From contig JAEEIT010000143.1 in assembly GCA_016281535.1 (NCBI GenBank), forward strand, positions 1-58,621: a stretch of DNA of 58,621 nucleotides, given 5' to 3'. The notes under the pieces were generated by a model that searched no databases, had not been told where the DNA came from, and saw only the letters and a program-made list of their open reading frames with translations. This DNA is from Clostridia bacterium (GTDB lineage Bacteria > Bacillota > Clostridia > Saccharofermentanales > Saccharofermentanaceae). Positions 50,244-58,621 of this stretch are shown one piece after another. Numbering within the stretch: the stretch's first letter is position 1; every line of letters begins with the position of its first letter. A program made the position numbers and the translations under genes.

Positions 50244-50936
50244 TTACTCGCCCGCCTCTTCTTTCGTAGAATCTTCAGTTTTTATATCATTATCATTGTT
50301 CTCTTCATCATCCTCCCCGGAGAATTGTTCTTCGAGTCTCTTGAAGCCTCGCTGCAGGATCAGACACAGACAGAATTCGACAACAAGGTGGGAAAAGACG
50401 ACCACAGCCGGAAGATATCGTATGTACTTGATACTCAAATATACGGAGAAAAACATGAGCATCGCAACAGAGAATAAACCGATAAAATACACAATAGAAA
50501 AGAGTACAGAAGTCTTGAAGGCATCTTTGATCGTTACTTCAAATCTGGCAATGATCGGGAAAATCGTCATAATGATGAATAGAACGACAATTGTCACCAG
50601 TGTGGCAGCTACACTATAGAGCACAGGTACATTTCCGAATCCTGTATCGATCATCCAGGACCAGTCGATACAAAGAAGAGTACATACCACAAGCAGGACC
50701 ATCCAAATCAAGGTGGCTTGTTTGAAGTTTTCCTTAAAAGCTTTAAAATACGGACGGAAAATGGCCGGGTCTTCCCTTCTTACGATACGCATAGCCACAT
50801 CGTATTTAGCAGACAGAGCCGCTCCGATCGTGATGACCGGAATACAGCAAATTGTGCAAATAACATTTAATATAATCAGATCAAAGACAGTATTCAGGAA
50901 CTGAATTAAAGGACTGTCATATCTTAAAAGGTTCAT
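50244..50936 (-). CDS. yesL: YesL-like DUF624 membrane protein
   Basis: About 230 residues with 5-6 spans and the DUF624 signature (MNLLRYDSPLIQFLNTVFDLI; then CCIPVITIGAALSAKYDVAMR). YesL proteins are regularly encoded with YesM/YesN systems and LplABC-type sugar transporters; the role is unknown. An acidic tail closes the protein (GEDDEENNDNDIKTEDSTKEE). ATG 50936 with AGGGGA is preferred over the open frame to 50993. A possible promoter, TTGATG-N17-TTAATA, lies in the 110-base gap upstream. Confidence 0.85.
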   Translation of the reverse strand: MNLLRYDSPLIQFLNTVFDLIILNVICTICCIPVITIGAALSAKYDVAMRIVRREDPAIFRPYFKAFKENFKQATLIWMVLLVVCTLLCIDWSWMIDTGFGNVPVLYSVAATLVTIVVLFIIMTIFPIIARFEVTIKDAFKTSVLFSIVYFIGLFSVAMLMFFSVYLSIKYIRYLPAVVVFSHLVVEFCLCLILQRGFKRLEEQFSGEDDEENNDNDIKTEDSTKEEAGE

Positions 50937-51047
50937 CTGTTCTATCCCCTTCGCTTCTATGTTGAACATATAGAAGAACGTCCTTAGAAGCAAATATTTT
51001 CTCTTTCAAATATTAAATCACACTTTAGGCTTACATCAAGTCTTAAA

Positions 51048-51090
51048 CAAAAAAAATGCTACCTGCCCGTGAAGCCACGGACAGGTAGCG
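51048..51090 (-). terminator. Terminator after the sugar permease genes
   Basis: GCTACCTGTCCGTG pairs with CACGGGCAGGTAGC (one G-U) around GCTT on the minus strand, followed by ATTTTTTTTG. It ends the solute-binding protein-permease unit. Confidence 0.93.
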
Positions 51091-51104
51091 TGTGAATATG
51101 GAGA

Positions 51105-52004
51105 TTACTCTTTGACACCACCGATCGTCAGACCCGTTACAAAGTATCTCTGTAAGAACGGATACAGACAGATGATCGGAAGCATAGTTGCAATCGTAGC
51201 TGCAGCACGTACCTGAATCTCCGTTGTCATGTCAGTAACCTTACCGGAACTATCCGCACTCGGATTGAGCTGTGTAAGACTGCTGAGGAGCTTCTGGAGC
51301 TCATACTGCAAAGTGGTATTCTGTGGTTTCAAACGATTGTAGATCATCGCATCGAACCAGGAATTCCAGTGGAATACCGCAACAAAGAGGAATACTGTTG
51401 CGTAAACCGGCTTGCAAAGAGGAGAAATGATCCTTGCAAAGATCGTCAAGTGACCGGCACCATCCAACTGCGCAGATTCTTCATAAGAATCAGGCAAGGA
51501 AGACATATAGGTACGAAGTACCAGAATGTTAAATGCACTCACAAGACCTGGGATGATATACACCCAGAACGTACCGGTAAGATGAAGTTTGGTCATCAGA
51601 ATAACCGACGGAATAAGACCACCGTTAGCATACATCGTAATAACCCAGAACAACGAAAGGCCTCTCTTGAAAATGAAGTTCTTTCTGGAGATGATGAACG
51701 CAAGAAGTGCGTTCGCCGCCAGGGAGAGAACTGAGGCCAGGAACGTACGGGAAACCGTGACGATCAAACCTCGACGGAAACCCTGCATGCCAAATACCTT
51801 CGAATAAGCCGAAGTCGTAAACTTCTTAGGCAGAAGATGAACGTTTCTCAGAATCGCTTCCTGTCCATCGGTGAAGGAGTAAGCAAGAGTGTTGAGAACC
51901 GGGTACAGAGTTACCACGCAGAACAGAACGAGAAAGATCGTATTGCAGATAACAAACGCCCAATCCCAACCGGACATTTTTGATTTTGTTAATTTCTTAA
52001 ACAT
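51105..52004 (-). CDS. Sugar ABC transporter permease, LplC/YtcP type
   Basis: A 299-residue permease with six spans and the ATPase-contact loop YEESAQLDGAGHLTIFARIISPL (EAA motif). It pairs with the LplB-type permease encoded before it. ATG 52004 follows GGGAGG at 8 bases; the frame is open to 52052. No ATPase gene is nearby; this class usually shares an MsmX-type ATPase from elsewhere. Confidence 0.92.
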   Translation of the reverse strand: MFKKLTKSKMSGWDWAFVICNTIFLVLFCVVTLYPVLNTLAYSFTDGQEAILRNVHLLPKKFTTSAYSKVFGMQGFRRGLIVTVSRTFLASVLSLAANALLAFIISRKNFIFKRGLSLFWVITMYANGGLIPSVILMTKLHLTGTFWVYIIPGLVSAFNILVLRTYMSSLPDSYEESAQLDGAGHLTIFARIISPLCKPVYATVFLFVAVFHWNSWFDAMIYNRLKPQNTTLQYELQKLLSSLTQLNPSADSSGKVTDMTTEIQVRAAATIATMLPIICLYPFLQRYFVTGLTIGGVKE

Positions 52005-52017
52005 GCTTACAACCTCC

Positions 52018-52956
52018 CTAGAACAATCGCTCTTCTCCTGCCTTCTTCGCAATGAAGTTGAACAGGAAGATCAGGACCATCGAGACAAATGTCTTGAAGA
52101 TACCGGCTGCAGTACCAAGAGAGAAGTTGGCCATACCGTAATTCAGAACGTAAATATCAATCGTTTCAGATACCGGCTTAAGAACACCGAGACCCAGGAG
52201 ATACTGAACTTCGAATCCCGCGTTGATAACATTACCGATATTCATGATCAACAGGATGATGATCGTGGAACGGATTCCCGGAAGAGTGATGTTCTTGATC
52301 TTCTGCCATCTTCCGGCGCCGTCCATCGCTGCCGCCTCATAGAGCGAAGGATCGATAGCGGTAATTGTCGCAAGATAGATGATCGCGTTCCAACCTGTTT
52401 CCTTCCACACATTCGAAATGGCAACGATTGGCCAGAAATACTTAGTGTGCATGAAGTAACTGATTGGTTCCTTGATGAGCTTCAGATTGAGGAGCAGCTC
52501 ATTGATCATACCCTTCAGAGAGAAAGCATCACGAACGATACTTGTAACCACGATCCAGGAAAGGAAGTGAGGCAGATAGGAAATCGTCTGAACGATCTTC
52601 TTACCCATCATGTTACGGACTTCACTTAAGAGAATCGCAAAACCGATTGCAGTTACAGTCGTGGCAACAAGATTGATCACACCCATCGCAAGAGTGTTAC
52701 GTAGAATACGGATAAAGGTTTTATCCTCGAAGAGGAATTTGAACCATTTCAGGCCTACAAACTCAGAACCGAAGAAACCGTCCTTAAGTTTATAGTTCTG
52801 GAATGCCATTATCCAACCGAACAACGGCAAATAATAGAAGATTATACCATAGATGACGTATAAGCCGGCTATGATGAGCAACACGCTCTGACGCTTGATT
52901 TCAGCTTTGTTGAGCTTACTTTTCAGAGTAGGAGCGTTCTTCTCTATAGTGCTCAT
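52018..52956 (-). CDS. Sugar ABC transporter permease, LplB type
   Basis: A 312-residue permease. A charged N-terminus is followed by six spans and the EAA loop YEAAAMDGAGRWQKIKNITLPGI. YYLPLFGWIMAFQNYK and GFFGSEFVGLKWFKFLF near the start are typical of the LplB family for oligosaccharides. ATG 52956 follows AGGAGG at 7 bases. It is separated from the binding-protein gene by a stable hairpin at 52982-53012. Confidence 0.93.
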   Translation of the reverse strand: MSTIEKNAPTLKSKLNKAEIKRQSVLLIIAGLYVIYGIIFYYLPLFGWIMAFQNYKLKDGFFGSEFVGLKWFKFLFEDKTFIRILRNTLAMGVINLVATTVTAIGFAILLSEVRNMMGKKIVQTISYLPHFLSWIVVTSIVRDAFSLKGMINELLLNLKLIKEPISYFMHTKYFWPIVAISNVWKETGWNAIIYLATITAIDPSLYEAAAMDGAGRWQKIKNITLPGIRSTIIILLIMNIGNVINAGFEVQYLLGLGVLKPVSETIDIYVLNYGMANFSLGTAAGIFKTFVSMVLIFLFNFIAKKAGEERLF

Positions 52957-52981
52957 GGATTCGCCTCCTAAACCTAGTAAT

Positions 52982-53012
52982 GGCAACCACAGTTATATTA
53001 ACCGTGGTTGCC
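52982..53012. repeat. Stable hairpin between solute-binding protein and permease genes
   Basis: GGCAACCAC pairs with GTGGTTGCC, and inside it GTTA with TAAC around TAT (one mismatch between). No T run follows on the minus strand. Such hairpins behind binding-protein genes protect the upstream mRNA from 3' decay or cause partial termination, so that more binding protein than permease is made. Confidence 0.75.
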
Positions 53013-53039
53013 ACCACAGATGAATTATGTCAATTTACA

Positions 53040-54704
53040 TTACTTGCCGAGCTCGAAGCGACGATCAAGTTCTTTCTGCATTTCTTCGAGGAAGAGTTCC
53101 GGCTTGCACTCTGCGTAAGCAGCCATGTAAGCAGCCCAATCAGACTCGAAGTCCTTAGATGTAACTACCTTCGGCAGCCACTCGTGCTTGCAGTCACCCA
53201 TCTTCAGCCAAGCGGCACCGTACTCTGTTGTGGAGTTCATGTCGTTGGAGTGAGAATACATCGGATACCAGAAACCAAGTTCTGTGATGTGCTCGGATCT
53301 CAGGAAGTCACCATAAGAAGTATAGTGATAAGCATCGAATGCCTTCTTGAGCGGTTCAGAAAGTGTAGCAAAGAACTCTGTCTCCTGATCTTCAGGCTTC
53401 ATAGCGTTCTTGCCGTCACGGTGTGTACCACCCCACTGCGGGAGGTAAGAATAGTTACAAACGTGCTTAGCTCTGAAAGCGTCGTTCTGCCAGTTAGCTC
53501 TCATCTCAGGTGTTCTGTAGTACATACCATTCTCGTCTACGAGATAGTCAACATCCTTGATACCCCAGAAACGGAGGTCATGGATTTCCTGATCCAGCAT
53601 CTGGTTGAGGAACTTGAATGCCTTGTCAGCATCGTTGCACTTTGTTGTTACAGCAATACCGGAAGAAACGTTCGGTACGTCTGCATAAGCGTGCCACTGG
53701 TTCTTTGTCTGGCCTTTTTCAGCTACGAGTCCGAGCGGAACGTAGTTGTAACCGAGCTTGTCATAGCCCTTGTCGATGAATGTGTTGTTGATCTGAGCGA
53801 AGTCCCAGTTCTGGTCGCACATACCAAGAACAGCACCGGAAGCCAGCTTAGCAATGTATGTATCGTAGTCCATCGTAGCGAACTCAGGATCCATGATGCC
53901 TGCATTGTAAACTTCATTCAGCTTCTTGAAGTACATCTTAGCTGTAGGTGTAACGTTGTAGTCTTCGATCTTCGGATGTTCCGGATCATCAAGGTTAACG
54001 ATAACGGAACCGTCGTTCGGATAACCATCGAGGAACTCAGGAGCATTCTCAATACAGAAGTATCTCCAACCTTCGCAAAGAGCTGTGTAAGGAACAACCT
54101 CAACACCGTCAGCGTTTACCGGATTAGCTTTTGCATACTTGTCCAGCAGATCGAAATACTCGTCGAGAGTCTCGATTACCGGATAGCCAGCCCACTCAAG
54201 TACACGAACCTGTACCCAGAAAGCCTCATCGTTGTGACCTCTGGACTTCGGCTCACCATAGGTCTTACCGAATACGTTAGCCCAGTAGATGTGACCATCA
54301 GCCTGACGGAAAAGCTCCCACTGCTTGTCGGAGAACATTTCCTTAAGGTTCTTGAACTCATCCTTCTTGAGATAATCGTCCCAAGCAACCAGCATACCAG
54401 CTTCAGCCAGCATCTTCGAACCGTTACCACCATCGATAAGATCCGGCAGATCGTTAGAAGCAATCATGGTACCTACTGCAGAAGCGACGTCCTGAGAAGT
54501 GTTCCAAGTTTCCTTAATTCTTACACCCGTCTTCTTAGCGAGTTCTTCCTGAATCTCGTTACCTTCGTTCAGCTCTTTACCAGCCATGAAAGCAATCATC
54601 GTCCAGTCCGTAACGGAATCGCTCTTCTTCTTTGCACAACCGGCAAATGCACCAACAGAAAGTGTACAAGCCAAAGCAAGTGCAATAATCTTCTTTGATT
54701 TCAT
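53040..54704 (-). CDS. Sugar ABC transporter substrate-binding lipoprotein (LplA-like)
   Basis: A 554-residue family-1 type binding lipoprotein. The signal MKSKKIIALALACTLSVG ends in the lipobox AFAGC (Cys 23). A long mature domain fits oligosaccharide binders of the LplA/YtcQ group. AAGGAGG precedes ATG 54704, and a short hairpin (AGTTGC/GCAACT, 54725-54740) stands just upstream of it. Codon choice is strongly biased, so that the opposite strand is open for over 500 codons; this points to high expression. It is first in its operon, before two permeases, and next to the YesN/YesM genes. Confidence 0.93.
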   Translation of the reverse strand: MKSKKIIALALACTLSVGAFAGCAKKKSDSVTDWTMIAFMAGKELNEGNEIQEELAKKTGVRIKETWNTSQDVASAVGTMIASNDLPDLIDGGNGSKMLAEAGMLVAWDDYLKKDEFKNLKEMFSDKQWELFRQADGHIYWANVFGKTYGEPKSRGHNDEAFWVQVRVLEWAGYPVIETLDEYFDLLDKYAKANPVNADGVEVVPYTALCEGWRYFCIENAPEFLDGYPNDGSVIVNLDDPEHPKIEDYNVTPTAKMYFKKLNEVYNAGIMDPEFATMDYDTYIAKLASGAVLGMCDQNWDFAQINNTFIDKGYDKLGYNYVPLGLVAEKGQTKNQWHAYADVPNVSSGIAVTTKCNDADKAFKFLNQMLDQEIHDLRFWGIKDVDYLVDENGMYYRTPEMRANWQNDAFRAKHVCNYSYLPQWGGTHRDGKNAMKPEDQETEFFATLSEPLKKAFDAYHYTSYGDFLRSEHITELGFWYPMYSHSNDMNSTTEYGAAWLKMGDCKHEWLPKVVTSKDFESDWAAYMAAYAECKPELFLEEMQKELDRRFELGK

Positions 54705-54752
54705 TATGTAACCTCCTTAAAATTAGTTGCTTCAGCAACTTATTCTTTTTTA

Positions 54753-54781
54753 ATTTTAGGTTTCAATAGTATTTCAAGCAA
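54753..54781 (-). promoter_or_regulatory. Promoter of the sugar transporter operon
   Basis: Minus-strand TTGCTT (54781-54776) and TAAAAT (54758-54753), 17-base spacer. It lies in the 175-base gap after yesN; YesN probably binds upstream. No terminator of yesN is clear in this gap. Confidence 0.6.
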
Positions 54782-54879
54782 CCCGAGAAACTCTTAATCA
54801 ATTCATGAAAAAGTCTAGGTATCTTTCACAATAAACAGGAGGCGAAATCGTAAGTCTTTTATGCTTTTTGTATTGAAGT

Positions 54880-56493
54880 TTATGACGTTTGGCTATTTTC
54901 AGCAGAATGCGTCTTTCTATACTTTGACGGGGTACACCCCATGGTTTCTATAAACTTTCGAATGAAATAGTCACAATCCTTATAACCGACATCCGCTGCG
55001 ATTTGATTGATCTTCTTATTTGTGCTGATCAGTTGCTTCGCAGCTTCGTGTATCCTATAGGTAGTCAGATAGTCTTTAAATGACTGATTATATTTCTTTC
55101 TGAAGATCTGACCGAGATAGGAACTGTTGATAAAGTACTTCTCCCCTAAGTATCGAAGACTGATATTCTCGGCATAATGATCCCGTATCTCCGTCTCGAT
55201 AAAGCACAGAATACCTCTGGATACATTTTTACGAAGACCATTCAGATACTCTGCATATTCAATGGCAAATCTTTCCATGTGCTGCCGTGAACCACGCTTA
55301 AAGGAATCTTCGAACGATTTCTCAGAGATATACTGAATGACTTCTTCCTGGTTGATGTTATCATCCTGTTCAGTAGCCAGATGAATAAGCTGGAATAAAA
55401 GATAATTAATATTCAAATCGATGACATGACTGTTCGCACCGGATACGTTCATCTCTTCGTACAGATCACACACCGCCTTCTTGATTGAATCTGCATTGTT
55501 GGATTGTATGGCGCTGATTACTTCGTCAAGACTGTTCTTACAGAGTACGATACCACTTTGGCTGAACTGGATATCTTCTTCGTAGAAATACAGATTCTTC
55601 TGCATGTGGAATCCAATGATGCTGCTGATACGTATGCAGGAACTGTAGGATTTCGATAGTGAAGAAACATCCGGTACAGTTTTACCGCACATGATCCTGA
55701 CCGGTTTTGTAAAGAGAACTTCAAGCCTTTTCAGGAACATCTCGAAGAACTCTCGCTCGGTCATATCTCTTCGGGTAGCCATATTCTCACAATAGATAAG
55801 TCCGACATCATAATTATCCTTATCATAGGAAACATCAAAAATAAAATGACTGTCATTTTCTTTTAGGATTTCTTTGCAAGCCTGAAACATTTGCTTCTGA
55901 AGCATCCGAAGATCGTAGTCGTCTTCCTCTTCCGAGCCGCCCTCAGTTACCATTTCAATATCAACGAAACGGAGACCGCCGGCTAATTGGAGATGATTCG
56001 TGACATAATCTATGTTCGTCTCATCGAACTTGCCTTTAATGATCGACATGAGATTCGTCGCCAGATATGCATCTTCCATACTTCTCTGACTCAGAAGATC
56101 CTTCTCCTTTTTCTCGTTCAGATTGGCCACACGTCTCAGAAGATCCAGAAGATCTTCTTTACTCACAGGTTTAAGGATATAGTCCATGCAGTCATTCCGG
56201 ATCGCGCGTTGAACATAGGAGAATTCATCATAACCGGTGAGGAGAATGAACTTGGCTTCAGAAAGATGCTGACGGTTAATCTCCTCAAGAAGATCCAGAC
56301 CATTCATGACAGGCATCTTGATATCCGATATGATAAGATCGATCTTATGATTCGCAAGATAATCAAGTGCTTCTTTGCCATTACTCATAAGTGCATCGAT
56401 TTCAAAACCCTCGCTGTTCCAGTCAATAAGAAACTGAAGGCCTTGCAGAATATAAGGTTCGTCATCTACGATCATCACTTTTAGCATATTCAT
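54880..56493 (-). CDS. yesN: YesN-type response regulator with AraC-family DNA-binding domain
   Basis: A 537-residue regulator. The receiver domain (1-125) has the acidic pair VDDEP and phospho-acceptor Asp 57 in IISDIKMP. A middle helical region is typical of YesN. The C-terminal AraC/XylS domain (about 430-530) carries two helix-turn-helices (ENISLRYLGEKYFINSSYLGQIF; NQIAADVGYKDCDYFIRKF). It probably activates the transporter operon in front of it. It starts at ATG 56493 or 56487 behind AAGGAAAGG, nine bases after yesM. Confidence 0.94.
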   Translation of the reverse strand: MNMLKVMIVDDEPYILQGLQFLIDWNSEGFEIDALMSNGKEALDYLANHKIDLIISDIKMPVMNGLDLLEEINRQHLSEAKFILLTGYDEFSYVQRAIRNDCMDYILKPVSKEDLLDLLRRVANLNEKKEKDLLSQRSMEDAYLATNLMSIIKGKFDETNIDYVTNHLQLAGGLRFVDIEMVTEGGSEEEDDYDLRMLQKQMFQACKEILKENDSHFIFDVSYDKDNYDVGLIYCENMATRRDMTEREFFEMFLKRLEVLFTKPVRIMCGKTVPDVSSLSKSYSSCIRISSIIGFHMQKNLYFYEEDIQFSQSGIVLCKNSLDEVISAIQSNNADSIKKAVCDLYEEMNVSGANSHVIDLNINYLLFQLIHLATEQDDNINQEEVIQYISEKSFEDSFKRGSRQHMERFAIEYAEYLNGLRKNVSRGILCFIETEIRDHYAENISLRYLGEKYFINSSYLGQIFRKKYNQSFKDYLTTYRIHEAAKQLISTNKKINQIAADVGYKDCDYFIRKFIETMGCTPSKYRKTHSAENSQTS

Positions 56494-56502
56494 TCCCTTT
56501 CC

Positions 56503-58257
56503 TTAATTGCTAGTCTTGAGCTTGGATATTGGTATTTTGATCAGGACACACATTCCTACGCCGACCTCGCTATCGATCGTAAAGGTAACGTTACTATCAG
56601 TATGCAGTTTCAATCTCAAGCAGGCATTTAATATTCCCACATGTTTCTTCCCTTTTATCATGTCGATGCTTACCGTTTCAATACTGCGCTGCAGTTCCTG
56701 TATCTCATCATCACTCATTCCGCCACCGGTATCTTCCACTTCCATACAGAGATCCTGATCTTTCATATAAACACGCACGAAGATCCAGCCGGCCGAGGAT
56801 TTGGACTCGATTCCGTGTACACAGGCATTTTCGACGAAAGTAACCAGTGTCAATTTCGGAATGAGGAAATCTTCACATTCTTTATCTACATCCACATCAA
56901 ATGAAAGCCGGTCTCCGAAACGATAACTCTGAAGATAAAGATACGCCTCTATGGACTCTGTTTCCTTCTTGATGGTTACCAGATCATTTCCCCACTCCAC
57001 ATTCTGTCTTGTCATGACTGCAAGTTTTTCGACCATCTCAGCCGTTTCGTCTTCCCCTTTCAGAATGCTGTGCATACGAATACTTTCCAGGGAATTAAAC
57101 AGAAAATGCGGGTTGATCTGGCTCTGAAGGGCGAGAAGCTCCGCGTTCTTTCTTGAAAGATCGCTCTCCTGTTCTTTAAGCTTATCTTTGTATAAAGAGT
57201 TGATCAGACTGTGATTGACCGAAACAATATTGTTGTAATTCTGCATCAGCGTTGAGATTTCATCACTGCCCTCAACACAATCGATCGGCTGGAATTTGTC
57301 GACCTGATCACCATTAAAGGCCGCCTCAAGCTTCATGATACGGGAGGATAATGATTTCTCGATCGTTTTCATGAGCAGGATCGGTACAATGAGTGTAAAT
57401 ATCAGCAGAATAATGATGATCCAAAGATTCGACATAATGATCGAACTGATCAGCAGTTCATCACTGAAGATATAAATATCAAGATCTGTTCCGAACGCTG
57501 AATACACCTTATGTACTTCGAATTTATGGTCTTTCTCGACTTCGGTGATCTTCAGGTTCTTGACATCTTCACCGAATCTGGCAAAAGCCACATAATCCCC
57601 GTTACATACATACATCGGGTATTCTGAAGATATACGTAATAGCTGGCTTCTTAATTCGGAACTGTTAATATCGATACGTAACAGCTTATCACAGGTGGAA
57701 TCATACAGGTGCATCTTCCGGACATAATAGAAAGTCTGCTCTCTTTCTGTAAGCGGATCTGCCGTTTCATCATAGAACACCAGAAGTGCATCCTGATTTC
57801 CGGTTTCCTTGAAACGCTGGTACCATTCACCATTTACCGCCTTGTACATATGCTTGAAATACATACTGTCCGCTATTGTCGGATTATCAACGAATATGGT
57901 AACTTGATCGGATCTTGTGGAAACCAGGGATTTAAAGAATGACTTACTTACGAATTCATAGTACCTGATAAAGAAAGCACTCTTACTCTCATATCTTTCA
58001 TCGAGAAAATGGTTCAATTCCTCGTTTTCACAGATTGCTCTGGCGATTCGGGCATTATACACAACCGTGCTCTCAATGGTTGAAATATACTTATTGGCAA
58101 TGTTTTCCAGTTCGTACATTCTGTTATTGTACTCTTGCTCGTAAATCGAATAGAAAACGATCGCATCCGTTATTACGAGCGGTATAATGACGCAGAAAAC
58201 ATACATAATAAGAAACTTATTATGCAGTTTCATATTATTCAGAAGTTTAGTCAGCAT
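56503..58257 (-). CDS. yesM: YesM-type sensor histidine kinase
   Basis: About 584 residues. One span (about 14-34), an extracellular Cache-like sensor (about 35-275), a second span (about 278-302), HAMP, coiled coil and a His_kinase domain with QINPHFLFNSLESIRMHSIL (phospho-acceptor His, about residue 380) and an HATPase with VENACVHGIE and EDTGGGMSDDE. It should sense an oligosaccharide outside the cell and phosphorylate YesN. The start is uncertain: ATG 58257 is used, TTG 58269 is also in frame, and neither has a good ribosome site. Confidence 0.92.
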   Translation of the reverse strand: MLTKLLNNMKLHNKFLIMYVFCVIIPLVITDAIVFYSIYEQEYNNRMYELENIANKYISTIESTVVYNARIARAICENEELNHFLDERYESKSAFFIRYYEFVSKSFFKSLVSTRSDQVTIFVDNPTIADSMYFKHMYKAVNGEWYQRFKETGNQDALLVFYDETADPLTEREQTFYYVRKMHLYDSTCDKLLRIDINSSELRSQLLRISSEYPMYVCNGDYVAFARFGEDVKNLKITEVEKDHKFEVHKVYSAFGTDLDIYIFSDELLISSIIMSNLWIIIILLIFTLIVPILLMKTIEKSLSSRIMKLEAAFNGDQVDKFQPIDCVEGSDEISTLMQNYNNIVSVNHSLINSLYKDKLKEQESDLSRKNAELLALQSQINPHFLFNSLESIRMHSILKGEDETAEMVEKLAVMTRQNVEWGNDLVTIKKETESIEAYLYLQSYRFGDRLSFDVDVDKECEDFLIPKLTLVTFVENACVHGIESKSSAGWIFVRVYMKDQDLCMEVEDTGGGMSDDEIQELQRSIETVSIDMIKGKKHVGILNACLRLKLHTDSNVTFTIDSEVGVGMCVLIKIPISKLKTSN

Positions 58258-58309
58258 TCTCCGGATCAAGATTCTACGCCATGTTTCCTTATAAATTTAA
58301 TACATATTA

Positions 58310-58360
58310 TAACAGAAAAGGACTGTCCCCGCATCTAACTGATGCAGGGACAGTCCCATT
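58310..58360 (-). terminator. Terminator after the fucose-isomerase-like gene
   Basis: GGACTGTCCC and GGGACAGTCC enclose a second perfect stem GCATC/GATGC (58320-58356), with CTTTTCTGTT following on the minus strand. It separates the gene at the right edge from yesM. Confidence 0.88.
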
Positions 58361-58410
58361 ATCTCAATCATTCTGCCTTCGGAAAGTGTATATGCTTTCC
58401 GGAAGAAAAC

Positions 58411-58621
58411 TCAGTTGAAAGGATTCTCTGTCGGATACAGAACACCGGCCGGCTTGTTGTAGCCGATCTTGCACGGGCAGATGCCGAGGAGCTTAAATGT
58501 CTCGAACATCAGCTTGCCGTAGTGACCAAATGCTACAGCGCCATGATGCGGGAATCTTCCCTGGATAAGAACGTGACGATAGAATCTTGCCATTTCCGGA
58601 ATAGCGAAGATGGCGATACCA
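58411..58621 (-). CDS. L-fucose isomerase-like protein, C-terminal part (cut by window edge)
   Basis: Seventy residues up to the stop are visible. FYRHVLIQGRFPHHGAVAFG and GYNKPAGVLYPTENPF resemble the C-terminal end of fucose/arabinose isomerase-like proteins (COG2407), which convert aldoses to ketoses. The open frame continues past the edge, so the start is outside. The neighbouring uptake genes and esterase suggest a role in using deoxy or acetylated sugars. The family call rests on a short piece. Confidence 0.55.
   Translation of the reverse strand, partial: GIAIFAIPEMARFYRHVLIQGRFPHHGAVAFGHYGKLMFETFKLLGICPCKIGYNKPAGVLYPTENPFN

Noticed and set aside
52980..54698. A 572-codon open frame on the plus strand opposite the sugar-binding lipoprotein gene
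   Set aside because: It mirrors the true gene, which has a signal peptide, lipobox and ribosome site. Strong codon bias there avoids codons that would give stops on the other strand. The antisense product has no recognisable domain and no good ribosome site.
1..58621. CRISPR arrays, insertion sequences or toxin-antitoxin pairs
   Set aside because: I saw no regularly spaced repeats, transposase motifs with terminal inverted repeats, or typical small overlapping toxin-antitoxin gene pairs.

Overview
The window reads as a chromosome segment of a low-to-mid GC Firmicute of the class Clostridia, probably a gut or rumen carbohydrate degrader. This is inferred from a T-box leader before leuA, a Gram-positive LexA with a CGAAC-type SOS box, a PyrR-controlled pyr operon, a YesM/YesN/YesL sugar-uptake module, clean AGGAGG ribosome sites and frequent TTG/GTG starts. 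The genus cannot be named from sequence alone. No prophage, insertion sequence, CRISPR array or rRNA is visible.

Left part (1-5100): an ECF sigma factor translationally coupled to a membrane anti-sigma factor (cut by the edge) diverges from leuA, which lies behind a Leu T-box. Next comes lexA, with an SOS box shared with a divergent 58-residue membrane protein and a second membrane protein behind it. 4626-12290: a minus-strand operon miaB-mutS-mutL-miaA-hfq joins tRNA A37 modification, mismatch repair and an unusually long Hfq. 12413-18442: a DacF-type penicillin-binding-protein homologue that has lost its catalytic Ser and Lys, then a fadD-like/tldD/tldE operon.

18488-25560: pyrR-B-C-F-K-D-E de novo pyrimidine operon behind a PyrR attenuator, ending in a YgjP-type HExxH protein. 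25617-30790: a Bat-type operon (MoxR ATPase, DUF58, small membrane protein, two VWA proteins, TPR protein with a glutamine tract). 30861-43908: a Wzx/Wzy-type surface polysaccharide locus with an initiating sugar-phosphate transferase, a PLP aminotransferase, two GT2 transferases, flippase, polymerase, rfbA-B-D (no rfbC), and two LicD proteins with an IspD/TarI-like cytidylyltransferase and an SDR enzyme. The latter set suggests decoration with a CDP-activated polyol or sugar phosphate.

44037-46778: tRNA-Leu, galE, tRNA-Tyr, tRNA-Met/CAU and an archaeal/fungal-type asd. 46931-47941: a Xer-type recombinase. 47942 to the right edge: a glycan-use locus with an L-fucose-isomerase-like gene (cut by the edge), the YesM/YesN two-component system, a solute-binding lipoprotein, two LplB/LplC-type permeases, YesL, an unknown membrane protein and a sialate-O-acetylesterase-type enzyme. 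No transporter ATPase is present, as is usual for this transporter class, which borrows a shared MsmX-type ATPase.

The most unusual items are the active-site-dead DacF homologue, the SOS-linked small membrane proteins, the extended Hfq whose 3' end lies antisense to lexA, and the LicD/cytidylyltransferase/SDR module, which resembles the human ISPD-fukutin-FKRP ribitol-phosphate pathway.
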